Source of the DNA: Candidatus Magnetobacterium casense
Lineage (GTDB): Bacteria > Nitrospirota > Thermodesulfovibrionia > Thermodesulfovibrionales > Magnetobacteriaceae
Assembly: GCF_000714715.1 (NCBI RefSeq)
Contig: NZ_JMFO01000034.1
Span: 1-33,481 of the forward strand
Direction: 5' to 3'
DNA length: 33,481 bases
The position numbers and the translations under genes are program-made. The notes under the pieces were generated by a model. The model made no database searches and had not been told where the DNA came from. It saw only the letters and a program-made list of their open reading frames with translations. Shown in pieces: positions 1-7,591 of this stretch; position 1 is the first letter of the stretch; each line of letters opens with the position of its first letter.

Positions 1-346
1 CACGTGAGAATGTTGATTCTGATGGTATATCTTGATTTTAGCAAATCCACATATCTTTCTCAGATTTGGCATCGTTTTTAGTAGATTCTATCAAAAGACT
101 TGTCGTAGGGTAATTATAGACAACTTTGGCTACAAACGCTCTGCCAATTGCATACCTCTCCTTGAGTTTACGACCTATGCATTGACTGTCTACCCACCAC
201 ATATGTCTTTCTATCTGAACTATCTCCAGGATTGTAACTAACTGCTTTTGTTTCTTGGTTATTGAATCGGTAAGTATTTCTTCCAACTCTGGGAACAGTA
301 CCCGTTGTATATTTCCTGCTAACCATGATATACTCTCTAATAACAT
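1..346 (-). pseudogene. Transposase N-terminal remnant (DDE type, DUF772-like domain), frameshifted and cut by the window edge
   Basis: The minus-strand frame starts with ATG at 346 behind a good ribosome site (AGGAG on the minus strand). It reads as the N-terminal domain of IS4/IS5/IS1182-like transposases: ILEIVQIE near residue 40, then the GRAFVAKVVYN...PTT block near residues 65-80. The open frame stops near position 38, but homologous reading continues in other frames. After KNDA a one-base shift (around 65-69) gives NLRKICGF, and a return to the first frame past a stop gives DIPSESTFSR up to base 1. That IPSESTFSR motif is what the family carries next. The element is therefore broken by compensating frameshifts, or uses frameshifting; decay is more likely. 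The catalytic domain lies outside the window. Confidence 0.7.
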
Positions 347-405
347 TATGTTCTCCTTTTAATCTATTATATTTAGGTGTTATATTATAGCACAAAGAGA
401 ACTAA

Positions 406-600
406 AAAAGGTTTAGTTTAGGAGTTTTGCAAAAGGCTCTAATTTCAAGTTTAAATGAAATAGCATGCGTAGATGAAGAAATAGGAGGTGTAATAATTAC
501 GAGAGTGGTAAAACCAGCAGGTATAGCCGAAAGAGTTTTAGAAAAACTTGGCATACAAATTCTTGAAGTGTTAGGCTCTGTTTGTGCGAATAGTTTTTAA
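406..600 (+). pseudogene. Unidentified ORF tail (about 64 codons, no convincing start)
   Basis: A plus-strand frame is open from 406 to the TAA at 598-600 and encodes a protein-like tail containing EIGGVIITRVVKPAGIAERV and LEKLGIQILEVLG. No ATG occurs in frame and no Shine-Dalgarno site is correctly placed. The alternating hydrophobic/charged composition looks like real former coding sequence, perhaps the C-terminus of a nuclease-like alpha/beta domain, but I do not recognise the family. It abuts the upstream side of the transposase remnant, so it may be a host gene whose 5' part was replaced by insertion. AT-rich compared with the housekeeping genes. Confidence 0.3.
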
Positions 601-603
601 GTA

Positions 604-624
604 AATCAACATAGAATGTTGATT
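604..624. repeat. Perfect 9-bp inverted repeat (hairpin)
   Basis: AATCAACAT (604-612) and ATGTTGATT (616-624) are exact reverse complements separated by three bases. It sits directly after the unidentified ORF tail and before the FG-GAP fragment, at a probable junction between unrelated pieces. It could be a terminator stem without a T-tract or an insertion-element end. Confidence 0.5.
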
Positions 625-679
625 ATAAAGGCTTTATGGGGACACCTCGAACTCTACAATCTGGAACTTCCGCTCAAAG

Positions 680-1027
680 ATGGATTACTCATCACGTGGT
701 ATCCCAGGCAGTTGGCAGATAAAGGCGGTCGTTGACTTTGATGGCGATGGCAAGGCCGACCTGCTCTGGCAGGACATCACCTCTGGCGACGTTGCCATGT
801 GGCTGATGGATGGGGTTAAGATAGTTGGCGGCGGTCTTGTGAGTCACGGGATGCCCAACGTCTGGCATATCATCTCCGTGGCTGATTACGACGGCAACGG
901 CAAGGCCGACATCTTCTGGAAGAACACCGGCAATGGCGACGTGTATGCGTGGTTCATGGACGGCGTGTCTATATCCGACAAGGGTTACGTTGTGATAGGT
1001 ATGCCCCCGGAATGGCAGGCTAAATAG
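680..1027 (+). CDS. FG-GAP/VCBS-type repeat protein fragment (C-terminal remnant)
   Basis: The 115-codon frame holds two clear copies of a roughly 50-residue beta-propeller-type repeat. Each has a calcium-binding-like Asp motif, DFDGDGKAD and DYDGNGKAD, followed by LLW or IFW, a W-MDG turn and a G(I/M)P..W segment. The frame is open upstream to 629, and that stretch (STIWNF...GIPGSWQI) reads as the end of a further repeat, so ATG 680 is only an internal methionine and the real gene began further 5'. Such repeats occur in large secreted or surface proteins, where they bind calcium or ligands. No signal peptide or RBS is visible. The TGGCAGGCTAA at the 3' end is duplicated just after the stop. 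Likely a stranded 3' fragment, not a working gene. Confidence 0.55.
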   Translation: MDYSSRGIPGSWQIKAVVDFDGDGKADLLWQDITSGDVAMWLMDGVKIVGGGLVSHGMPNVWHIISVADYDGNGKADIFWKNTGNGDVYAWFMDGVSISDKGYVVIGMPPEWQAK

Positions 1028-1082
1028 TGGCAGGCTAAGTAAGTGACTAAGTAAAGAAAGGCAACAATCGGGGGGAGGGTTA

Positions 1083-1158
1083 TACCTCCTCCTGACGCTC
1101 CAGGGGGTGAGCCACCCCTCCCCTTGCGGGGGAGGTCTGAGGAGGGCCAAGAGCGTCC
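1083..1158. repeat. REP-like nested palindrome
   Basis: The core is CCTCCCC (1117-1123) pairing with GGGGAGG (1129-1135). Outer arms GACGCTC (1093-1099) and GAGCGTC (1151-1157) are also reverse complements, and flanking TATA/CCTCCT and AGGAGG segments extend the symmetry. It resembles the dispersed GC-rich palindromes (REP/MITE style) of many bacterial genomes. It lies about 140 bp downstream of the AICAR transformylase stop. A related C-rich palindrome is at 8065-8106. Confidence 0.55.
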
Positions 1159-1173
1159 TATAGCGACAAGAAG

Positions 1174-1230
1174 CGGAGCCGCCCTCCTTCTTTTCTTCTG
1201 TTGTTATAGCTACTTATACTCTTCTGCTTA
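1174..1230 (-). repeat. Dispersed 57-bp repeat, copy A
   Basis: Read on the minus strand from 1230, this matches the plus strand at 25506-25562 almost base for base. Shared blocks include TAAGCAGAAGAGTATAAGTA and GAAGGAGGGCGGCTCC, and the copies differ mainly by a one-base indel in an A-rich stretch. The end nearest 1174 contains a GGAG/CTCC hairpin extended by AAGAA/TTCTT, so it could act as a transcription terminator for the purine genes ending at 1299. Confidence 0.75.
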
Positions 1231-1298
1231 AAGGATAAGGCTGTAGATTGTACTACCCGCTCCCGTTGGTTGCTAAACCTACGTTGAGTAACCCAATG

Positions 1299-2591
1299 TT
1301 AGTGTTTGAATACGCGCTGGGCGGTGAAGGCCATTGTTACCTGTGGATTTGCCTCGTTGCAGGCCATAATGGACTCGAAGTCCCTGTCTGAGCCACCTGC
1401 ATGGACGATTGCCCTGACGCCCTGCCGGATACCCACATCCACACCATCACGAAACGGGAAAAAGGCATCCGATATCATCGTAGAGCCAATCAGGCCGGCC
1501 TTGTCCCGTGCCGTTTCGGCCTCCAGCTCATCAAGCCCCTCACGACTGCGCTTACCCGCCTCAACCTCAAGGACGTAATCGTTGTAACCGATCCCGTACC
1601 TCTTAAAGCAGAGCGCATCCTTGTACTTGGCATAAGCCTTAAAGACGGCAATTTCGGCCACCCCAACGCGGTCCTGCTCACCCGTACCAATGCCCACGGT
1701 GACGCCGTCCTTGACGTAGATGACGGAATTGGACGTTACACCCATCTCCACGTGCCAACCAAAGAGCATGTCCTCGTATTCGGCCTCGGTAGGCTCACGC
1801 TCTATGACGTATCGGGTGCCCTTGTACGTGGCACTGGCAAGCGTAAAGTCCTCCTTTGAGCGTATTCGGTTGAGTTGTGATTGCTGGATTATCAGCCCTC
1901 CGTCGTTTAATGACTTGAAGTCAACGAATCTTAAGTCCCTGTACCTGGCAAGGTCATCTATGCGTTTGAGGCGGATTATGCGCAGGTTCTTGCGTGTGGC
2001 CAGGATATCAACCGTCTCCGGCTCAAACTCCGGAGCTGCCACCACCTCCAGGTAATTGGTTGCAATCAACCCTGCCGTATCCTTGTCCAGCGGACGATTG
2101 AGGGCCAGACAACCTCCAAAGGCCGCTATACGATCGGCCATGTTGGCACGATCATAGGCCTCTGCAATGGTCGCACCATAGGCAACGGCGCAGGGGTTGT
2201 TGTGTTTCATGATGGCGGCGGCGGGTCTGTTCATCAGGTACTTCAGTATATTGAGGGCGTTGTCAAGATCGGTGAAGTTTGTCTTGCCCGGGTGCTTGCC
2301 TGCCTGTAGCATCTCTTCTTCGCTGATGGCGCTTACCAGGCCGTTGCCAGGGCTGATGTACTGGCAGCCGGCGATGCTCAGATTGCCGCTGACAAGGCCG
2401 TAGAGTGCGGCCTGCTGGTCGGGATTTTCTCCGTAGCGAAGTCCCTTTTCTATTAATTCGCCGCTCTTGTCATCCGGTATCTTCCAGGTGCGCTTTTGGT
2501 ACTTCAGTTGAGTTTCACCAATGGTTATAGTCAACTCAGGTGGAAAATCATCATCCATGATCGTCCTGTACATCCGTTTAATGTCAGTCAT
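1299..2591 (-). CDS. purH: AICAR formyltransferase (stand-alone C-terminal half of PurH)
   Basis: Transfers a formyl group from 10-formyl-tetrahydrofolate to AICAR, giving FAICAR, the penultimate step to IMP. At 430 residues it contains the transformylase region only. LRYGENPDQQ at residues 51-60 corresponds to the start of that domain in bifunctional PurH, and the catalytic KHNNPC motif is at 129-134, followed by the AAFGG segment. About 50 residues of unassigned sequence precede the domain; the IMP cyclohydrolase domain normally there is absent and is encoded separately at 3469-4092. ATG 2591 overlaps the DUF89 stop (ATGA), so translation is coupled and the three genes form one operon. No terminator with a T-run follows; repeat copy A begins about 70 bp downstream. 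Confidence 0.9.
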   Translation of the reverse strand: MTDIKRMYRTIMDDDFPPELTITIGETQLKYQKRTWKIPDDKSGELIEKGLRYGENPDQQAALYGLVSGNLSIAGCQYISPGNGLVSAISEEEMLQAGKHPGKTNFTDLDNALNILKYLMNRPAAAIMKHNNPCAVAYGATIAEAYDRANMADRIAAFGGCLALNRPLDKDTAGLIATNYLEVVAAPEFEPETVDILATRKNLRIIRLKRIDDLARYRDLRFVDFKSLNDGGLIIQQSQLNRIRSKEDFTLASATYKGTRYVIEREPTEAEYEDMLFGWHVEMGVTSNSVIYVKDGVTVGIGTGEQDRVGVAEIAVFKAYAKYKDALCFKRYGIGYNDYVLEVEAGKRSREGLDELEAETARDKAGLIGSTMISDAFFPFRDGVDVGIRQGVRAIVHAGGSDRDFESIMACNEANPQVTMAFTAQRVFKH

Positions 2592-3472
2592 GCGTGTACC
2601 CCCGTTTCGTATTTATTTCGTTTTAACAACATTGCCCCCACTTTCAACCCCAGGTGTCTGGCCACGACATCGCACTTTGCCTGGAAGAGGAAGAATATGT
2701 CCTTGTCGTTGCCACAAAGGGTTTCGTAGTTGCCCTGTCCCTTGCTTATGATAAAACTATGTGTATTAAATCTGGCAAGAAAATCACTGCTGCACAGCGT
2801 CGTTATCGTGCCCACGGCATCGGAGCCGTTATCTATGACCTTGCACACGGCATCCAGGCCAACGTCTCCGGCATCCTGCATGGTTACATCGTTTATTACC
2901 GGAAACCCCTTGACCACGGCAGTGACATCCTTGCCCATCCCGCCCAGGACCTCGATAAGGAGCTTGTCAAAGACTATCTCCCCGGCATTGTCCAGGAGAT
3001 AGAGCAACTCGGCCCCCTTGCCGTGATTATCAATTGTGAGGGCCTGCTTAAATGCCTCGTAGTCGTCCACTTCGATCCTGTGCTCAAGCGCCCGCTGGAT
3101 CGTCCCCTCGATATCGACGTTTGTAAAGATGCCAAAGTCTATGATGTTTCCAGCAATAGCCAGCCTCGTGGCCATCCACAGGGGGTCGTAATGCCCAAAG
3201 ACCTGCGCCCTGAGCCGGGGATAGAGTTCTAAGGCTATTGCGTTATAGCGTGCCTTGAGTTCCTTGTAGGGGTCCTCGCCGGTGAGTTCCCTTATCATTC
3301 TGTAGATAAACGTTGTTGCATATGCCGGGGGTTGGCTGACATCGGCACCCTCCATCTCCTGCAGGACGGCCCTGATCACGTCGAGCTTATTGGCCTCTGC
3401 CATGTTCACGTTACCGAGGGTCAGGACGGCCTGCCTGGCAAAGCAGGGGAAACACTCTATCTGTGTCTTCAT
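2588..3472 (-). CDS. DUF89-family metal-dependent phosphatase (ARMT1-like), lodged between the two PurH halves
   Basis: The 294-residue protein has the hallmarks of the bacterial/archaeal DUF89 group: an N-terminal CxxC (C7, C10, within ECFPC), AGNIIDFG at 107-114, the metal-site motif DNAGE at 161-165, and GQGNYE at 245-250. DUF89 proteins are metal-dependent phosphatases thought to remove harmful or side-product sugar phosphates and phosphorylated cofactors (metabolite damage control). The start overlaps the IMP cyclohydrolase stop and its own stop overlaps the AICAR transformylase start, both as ATGA, so it must be co-translated with them. This suggests, as inference only, a role in clearing a phosphoribosyl by-product of purine synthesis. 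Natural substrate unknown. Confidence 0.85.
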   Translation of the reverse strand: MKTQIECFPCFARQAVLTLGNVNMAEANKLDVIRAVLQEMEGADVSQPPAYATTFIYRMIRELTGEDPYKELKARYNAIALELYPRLRAQVFGHYDPLWMATRLAIAGNIIDFGIFTNVDIEGTIQRALEHRIEVDDYEAFKQALTIDNHGKGAELLYLLDNAGEIVFDKLLIEVLGGMGKDVTAVVKGFPVINDVTMQDAGDVGLDAVCKVIDNGSDAVGTITTLCSSDFLARFNTHSFIISKGQGNYETLCGNDKDIFFLFQAKCDVVARHLGLKVGAMLLKRNKYETGVHA

Positions 3473-4092
3473 AGTGACTGCTTTGTGCCCCTGAGATACT
3501 CCGCTATTGCAGTGTCGTAGGATGCCGTATGCGCAAAGGCCTTCTCTGCCAGAGCCATACGCATATCGAGGCTTACGAGGCCATTGTTGTGCTTCATCTG
3601 TGCTATGATATCGTTGTAGGAGCCGGGGTCAACCACCACAATGACATCCTGAAAGCTCTTGGCCGCTGCCCTGATCATGGCCGGTCCGCCGATGTCTATG
3701 TTTTCGATGGCATCCTGCATGGTAACACCTGGACGTTTTATCGTTTCCCGGAAGGGGTACAGGTTTACCACAACCATGTCAATGCGGTTGATGCCATGTC
3801 TCTGGATGGTGTCCATATCCGTAGCGTTGTCGCGTCTGGCCAGTATTCCGCCGTAGACCTTTGGATGAAGCGTCTTGACCCTGCCATCCATTATCTCAGG
3901 GAAACCTGTGTAGTCGGATACCTCGACCACGTCTATCCCGCTCTGACGCAGGGTCTTGGCTGTCCCACCCGTGGAGAGTATGTTGACCCCCAACGTCCTT
4001 AGTTCCCTGGCCAGCTCCACTACGCCGCTCTTGTCCGATACGCTTATGAGTGCGTTCAGCACCTTCGTGTTCTTATTTCCGTCTGATGTCAT
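3469..4092 (-). CDS. purH: IMP cyclohydrolase (stand-alone N-terminal half of PurH)
   Basis: Closes the ring of FAICAR to IMP, the last step of de novo purine synthesis. The 207 residues correspond to the MGS-like N-terminal domain of Pur[11 protein letters not shown] at 14-23, STGGTA at 40-45, the active-site segment [11 protein letters not shown] at 72-82, NLYPF at 110-114 and IENIDIGGP near 130. The protein stops where the bifunctional enzyme would continue into the transformylase domain. ATG 4092 is preceded by AGGAGG at a good distance and is the first gene of the operon. The two PurH activities are therefore separate polypeptides, with a DUF89 gene between them. Confidence 0.92.
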   Translation of the reverse strand: MTSDGNKNTKVLNALISVSDKSGVVELARELRTLGVNILSTGGTAKTLRQSGIDVVEVSDYTGFPEIMDGRVKTLHPKVYGGILARRDNATDMDTIQRHGINRIDMVVVNLYPFRETIKRPGVTMQDAIENIDIGGPAMIRAAAKSFQDVIVVVDPGSYNDIIAQMKHNNGLVSLDMRMALAEKAFAHTASYDTAIAEYLRGTKQSL

Positions 4093-4154
4093 GTTTTATA
4101 GCCTCCTTATAATGTAAAAAACTGTAATGTCTGCGTGAAATTGTATAGAAAATT

Positions 4155-4205
4155 GTATCCTCTAAAAAAAGCATGGTAAAAGGTTTCGCAGAAGGGGGTC
4201 AAGGG
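4155..4205 (-). repeat. Upstream motif shared with 6484-6523, copy 1
   Basis: On the plus strand this reads GTATCCTCT, an A-run, G(C/T)ATGGTAAAA and, after an 11-base insert, GTCAAGGG. The same blocks recur at 6484-6523. Both lie 60-115 bp upstream of a minus-strand operon (IMP cyclohydrolase here). On the minus strand it begins CCTTGACC, which resembles a -35 box, so it may be a promoter region or a dispersed repeat. Confidence 0.55.
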
Positions 4206-4210
4206 TGTTA

Positions 4211-4263
4211 ATTATCACAAGAAGATACATATTTTAGTCATTTATTATCAATAAGAAGATACA
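4211..4263 (+). repeat. Short direct repeat pair in spacer
   Basis: ATTATCACAAGAAGATACA at 4211-4229 recurs as ATTATCAATAAGAAGATACA at 4244-4263. It lies between the shared upstream motif and the MITE-like palindrome, inside the 372-bp spacer 4093-4465, which otherwise has no gene. Confidence 0.6.
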
Positions 4264-4271
4264 CTAAAAGA

Positions 4272-4431
4272 TGTCTGAACCACGATTTAACGGTCTGGCG
4301 ACTGTAAGGAGCGATTTGATTATCGGGGATTATCAGGATTTTGTTAAAAAGGTCTTATCCCTTTTTCCTGTAAATCCTCTAATCTGCCCTGCGACCGTAG
4401 GAAGCAAAGTAATCAATCCCTGGTTCAGACA
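4272..4431. repeat. MITE-like 160-bp imperfect palindrome
   Basis: Terminal inverted repeats TGTCTGAACC (4272-4281) and GGTTCAGACA (4422-4431) are exact complements. A second pair of arms lies at the centre: 4328-4352 (GATTATCAGGATTT... AAAAAGG) mirrors 4360-4384 (CCTTTTTCCTG...AAATCCTCTAATC) around a 7-base loop. The structure is that of a miniature inverted-repeat element or a large cruciform. It lies just 3' of etfB and fills most of the gene-free spacer. Confidence 0.6.
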
Positions 4432-4465
4432 ATCCCCGTGTTTACTTAAATATGACATTGTCAAA

Positions 4466-5248
4466 CTATATACACCGTATGGATTTCAGTGCTCCGACAA
4501 GTTCCTCCACCTGATGTTCCGGTGTCCCCTGGAGCATCATTCGGTTCTTTTTGATCTCTGGCGCAAATATGTTTCTGACCTGCGTGGGGGAGCCATCAAC
4601 TCCCACATCCCCGGGTGAGACTCCGATATCGGTGTGGTTGAGCTTCTTTATTTCGAGTTTTTTCGCCCGCATCTTGCCTTTAAGAGAGGGCATCCGTGGC
4701 TGATTCAACTCCCTGACAACGGTAATCAATGCCGGCAGTGAGACCTCAACTACATCGTAGCCATCATCCATCAATCGGCGCACCGTAATGTTGTCGTTGT
4801 TTAAGGAGACAAACTTGCTAACATATGCAACGTGCGGGATGTTTAAGAACTCCGCAATGGCGGGTCCCACCTGGGCAGTATCGCCATCGATGGCCTGTTT
4901 GCCACAGATAATCAGGTCGTAGCCTATTTTTTTGATCGCCGCACTGAGGGCACAAGCCGTTGCCCACGTGTCCGAACCGGCAAATACCCTGTCGGTCAAC
5001 AATACGGCCTCATCCGCACCCATTGCTACGGCATCCCTGAGGGCTGTTTCTGCCTGCGGCGGCCCCATCGTCAGTACAGCTACCGAAGCATCCTCCATTT
5101 CTTTTATGGCGAGGGCTGCCTCAATGGCGTGCAGGTCGTAGGGGTTAATTATACTTGGTACGCCGTCGCGGATGAGGGTATTGGTCCGGGGGTTTATCCT
5201 GACCTCGGCGGCATCTGGCACCTGCTTTATACATGCAACGATCTTCAT
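4466..5248 (-). CDS. etfB: Electron transfer flavoprotein beta subunit
   Basis: Beta subunit of the ETF heterodimer, which takes electrons from acyl-CoA dehydrogenases and passes them to the quinone pool or to bifurcating partners. At 260 residues it has normal family length. It shows KIVACIKQVPD at the N-terminus, the AMP-binding loop DGDTAQVGP at 121-129, and the beta-ETF signature region VRELNQPRMPSLKGKMRAKK near 178-198. ATG 5248 overlaps the acyl-CoA dehydrogenase stop (ATGA), so the two are translated together. The usual downstream partner etfA is absent: the next 372 bp hold repeats, then the purine operon. The alpha subunit must be encoded elsewhere. Confidence 0.93.
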   Translation of the reverse strand: MKIVACIKQVPDAAEVRINPRTNTLIRDGVPSIINPYDLHAIEAALAIKEMEDASVAVLTMGPPQAETALRDAVAMGADEAVLLTDRVFAGSDTWATACALSAAIKKIGYDLIICGKQAIDGDTAQVGPAIAEFLNIPHVAYVSKFVSLNNDNITVRRLMDDGYDVVEVSLPALITVVRELNQPRMPSLKGKMRAKKLEIKKLNHTDIGVSPGDVGVDGSPTQVRNIFAPEIKKNRMMLQGTPEHQVEELVGALKSIRCI

Positions 5249-6411
5249 TTCTTGCTACCCTGTCTGGTTGATTCTTTTATGAGGTTTTGACATATGACGT
5301 TTCTCTGGATTTGGTTAGTGCCCTCATATATCTGTAATATCTTTGCATCACGCATCATTTTTTCAACGGGATAGTCCCGCATGTAGCCCGAACCACCCAT
5401 TACCTGAAGAGCGTCGGTGGTAACCTTCATAGCCATATCTGTGGCAAAGGTCTTTGCCATGGCCGAGTCCTTTGTGATGTCCTTGGCGCCGCTGTCCATG
5501 TATCGTGCAACGCTGTAGACGAGCGCCCTGGCTGCCTCTATGGAGATAGCCATATCGGCAAGCATGTGCTGGATAGCCTGAAAGCTGATTATAGGCTTTT
5601 CAAACTGCACCCTGTTTCGGGCAAAGTTGACGGCTTCCTCAAGTGCCCCTTGCGCTACGCCAACACCTTGGGCGCCAACCCCAACCCTCGACTGGTCAAG
5701 CGTCTTCATGGCCACAATAAAGCCCATCCCCTCTCGGCTGATGAGGTTTTCCTTTGGCAGGCGACAGTTGTTAAAGACCAGTTCGCAGGTGACAGAGGCA
5801 CGTATACCCATCTTTTTTTCCTTCTTGCCGTAGGTAAAGCCTTCCATGCCATCCTCAACTACAAAGGCAGAGGCCCCGCGTGCCCCCTTTGACCTGTCCG
5901 TCATGGCAATGATCGTGTATATTCCGGCTACCGAGCCGTTGGTGATCCACTGTTTGGTGCCGTTTAATATATAGTCGTCGCCATCTTTTACGGCGGTTGT
6001 CTGTATACCTGCGGCATCCGATCCGGCATTGGCCTCCGTCAGGCCAAAGGCTACGAGTTTTCTGCCTGAGGCGATATCGGGCAGGTATTTTTCTTTCTGC
6101 TGCTGTGTGCCAAACAAGAGCAGGGGAAAGGTGCCAAGGGCATTGGCCGCATAGCTGGTGGAGACACCCAGACATGCCCGGCTGAGTTCCTCTACCGCTA
6201 TGCACAACTCCATGGCCCCCTTGCCCAACCCCCCAAACTCCTCAGGGATAATCAGTCCACACAGGTCAGACTGCGCAAGAACCTTGATTATTTCATGGGG
6301 GAACTCCTCCCTCTCATCCAGCTCCGCCCTGACTGGTACAACCTTACTTTCTGCGATCTGACGGACAAGGTCCTTGACCATCTGCTGTTCTTCGTTAAAA
6401 AAATAATCCAT
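5245..6411 (-). CDS. Acyl-CoA dehydrogenase, short/medium-chain type
   Basis: Flavoenzyme that introduces the alpha-beta double bond in acyl-CoA, with ETF as electron acceptor. The 388-residue length is typical. Motifs in order: EEQQMVKDLVRQ N-terminal helices, FAD/substrate segment GLTEANAGSD near 120-130, WITNGS near 155, and the C-terminal YEGTNQIQR, whose Glu (about residue 363) is at the catalytic-base position of the short-chain/butyryl group. ATG 6411 follows a strong GGGAGG site. It overlaps etfB and is first in a two-gene unit. Substrate chain length cannot be settled from sequence alone; butyryl-CoA or another short acyl-CoA is the best guess. Confidence 0.92.
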   Translation of the reverse strand: MDYFFNEEQQMVKDLVRQIAESKVVPVRAELDEREEFPHEIIKVLAQSDLCGLIIPEEFGGLGKGAMELCIAVEELSRACLGVSTSYAANALGTFPLLLFGTQQQKEKYLPDIASGRKLVAFGLTEANAGSDAAGIQTTAVKDGDDYILNGTKQWITNGSVAGIYTIIAMTDRSKGARGASAFVVEDGMEGFTYGKKEKKMGIRASVTCELVFNNCRLPKENLISREGMGFIVAMKTLDQSRVGVGAQGVGVAQGALEEAVNFARNRVQFEKPIISFQAIQHMLADMAISIEAARALVYSVARYMDSGAKDITKDSAMAKTFATDMAMKVTTDALQVMGGSGYMRDYPVEKMMRDAKILQIYEGTNQIQRNVICQNLIKESTRQGSKK

Positions 6412-6483
6412 ATAAAAAAAACCTCCCTTTTATATAGGGAATATTAACATTTAACACTTGAATTTTGCAAACATCCAAGAAAG

Positions 6484-6523
6484 GTATCCTCTTAAAAAAG
6501 TATGGTAAAATGGTGTCAAGGGG
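6484..6523 (-). repeat. Upstream motif shared with 4155-4205, copy 2
   Basis: Plus-strand text GTATCCTCTT, A-run, GTATGGTAAAA, TG and GTCAAGGGG matches copy 1 except for an 11-base gap. It lies about 75 bp upstream of the acyl-CoA dehydrogenase. On the minus strand it carries CCTTGACA, a consensus -35 hexamer, but no convincing -10 at 16-18 bp. Confidence 0.55.
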
Positions 6524-6586
6524 ACTTTTTCGCACCCGCCCCTGCCACAAACCGCCCCTTTCTTCTCTCCTCTTCTTTATTCTTTT

Positions 6587-7591
6587 CTATGGGTTTGCCA
6601 TTTTTTTGAGTTCTTTGAGGCGGGTGACTTCACCGAGGGCGATGAGGGTGTCCCCGGGCATTATGAATGTGTTGTGCGTGGGATTGAATGTCATTTTCCC
6701 GCCCTGACGCTTTATGGCAACGATTATTATACGCAGATTCCTGCCTATCCCCGAGTCGCTTATCACGCGGTCTGCCAACTCCGAACCCTCCGCCACAATG
6801 ACCTCCTCCATCTGCAACTCGATGTTGCCGCTCATGGTGGCAAACTCCAGGAAATCCACAACGGCAGGCTTTAAGATCGTGTGGGCAATCTTCAAACCAC
6901 CGATGTGATATGGGGCAATGACCCTGTCCGCACCTGCCCTGAGGAGCTTCTTTTCACTGCTATCCTCGGCAGCACGAGCCACGATCTTTATCGTGGGATT
7001 CAGGACACGGGCACTGAGTACCACAAACAGGTTCTGGGCATCCGAGGACAACACAGACACCAACCCCCTGGCCCTGTCTATGCCGGCCTCATTGAGTATT
7101 TCATCGAGGGTGGCATCGCCGTTGATAAACAGCATCTCCTCCTTCATGCGCTCATCCTCCTCTGACTGGTCTATCACAACAAAGGGGATACCGTTGGCCT
7201 TAAGTTCCTTGCAGATAATCCTGCCCATTCTGCCATAACCGCAAATTATGTAGTGGTCTTTTATTTCCTGTATGCGTTTTTTCAATTTCCTCCTCCCAAG
7301 CACCTCCTGCAACTCACCCTCCAGGAGCACCCTCAATCCCACGTTTACCGAATAGGCAAGAAGGCCAACACCAAAGAAAATAAGCACTATCGTAAACCCC
7401 CTGCCATGTGCAGACAACGGATGTACCTCCTGAAAACCAATCGTTGCAAGCGTTATGATTACCATATAGAAGGCGTCAAACGTGCTCCATCCCTCAATTA
7501 AAACAAACCCCAACGTACCCAGGCACAGGATCAACACTATCAACACCAGCGACAATATCATCCGACCTCTGAGGTCGCTTGTACTAAACAA
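6587..7591 (-). CDS. Two-TM potassium channel with RCK (TrkA-N/TrkA-C) regulatory domain
   Basis: Inner-membrane ion channel of the MthK/Kch kind. Residues 12-32 and 64-86 are hydrophobic helices flanking a pore loop with selectivity-filter sequence TIGFQE at 50-55 (canonical filters read TVGYGD). A Rossmann-type RCK domain begins near 113 with the nucleotide-binding GYGRMG at 118-123 and the acidic end of strand 2 (VVIDQSEED) near 138-146. A TrkA-C-like domain follows from about residue 250. The chosen start is TTG 7591, with AAGAGG a few bases upstream; it overlaps the previous gene's stop. Met at residue 11 is the alternative start. Ligand gating is expected from the RCK domain, but the ligand is unknown. 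Confidence 0.88.
   Translation of the reverse strand: MFSTSDLRGRMILSLVLIVLILCLGTLGFVLIEGWSTFDAFYMVIITLATIGFQEVHPLSAHGRGFTIVLIFFGVGLLAYSVNVGLRVLLEGELQEVLGRRKLKKRIQEIKDHYIICGYGRMGRIICKELKANGIPFVVIDQSEEDERMKEEMLFINGDATLDEILNEAGIDRARGLVSVLSSDAQNLFVVLSARVLNPTIKIVARAAEDSSEKKLLRAGADRVIAPYHIGGLKIAHTILKPAVVDFLEFATMSGNIELQMEEVIVAEGSELADRVISDSGIGRNLRIIIVAIKRQGGKMTFNPTHNTFIMPGDTLIALGEVTRLKELKKMANP

Noticed and set aside
2654..3232. 192-codon plus-strand frame opposite DUF89
   Set aside because: Mirror of the well-supported DUF89 gene; no start signal.
4093..4465. Possible etfA remnant downstream of etfB
   Set aside because: No frame in this spacer shows ETF-alpha motifs; it is made of repeats.
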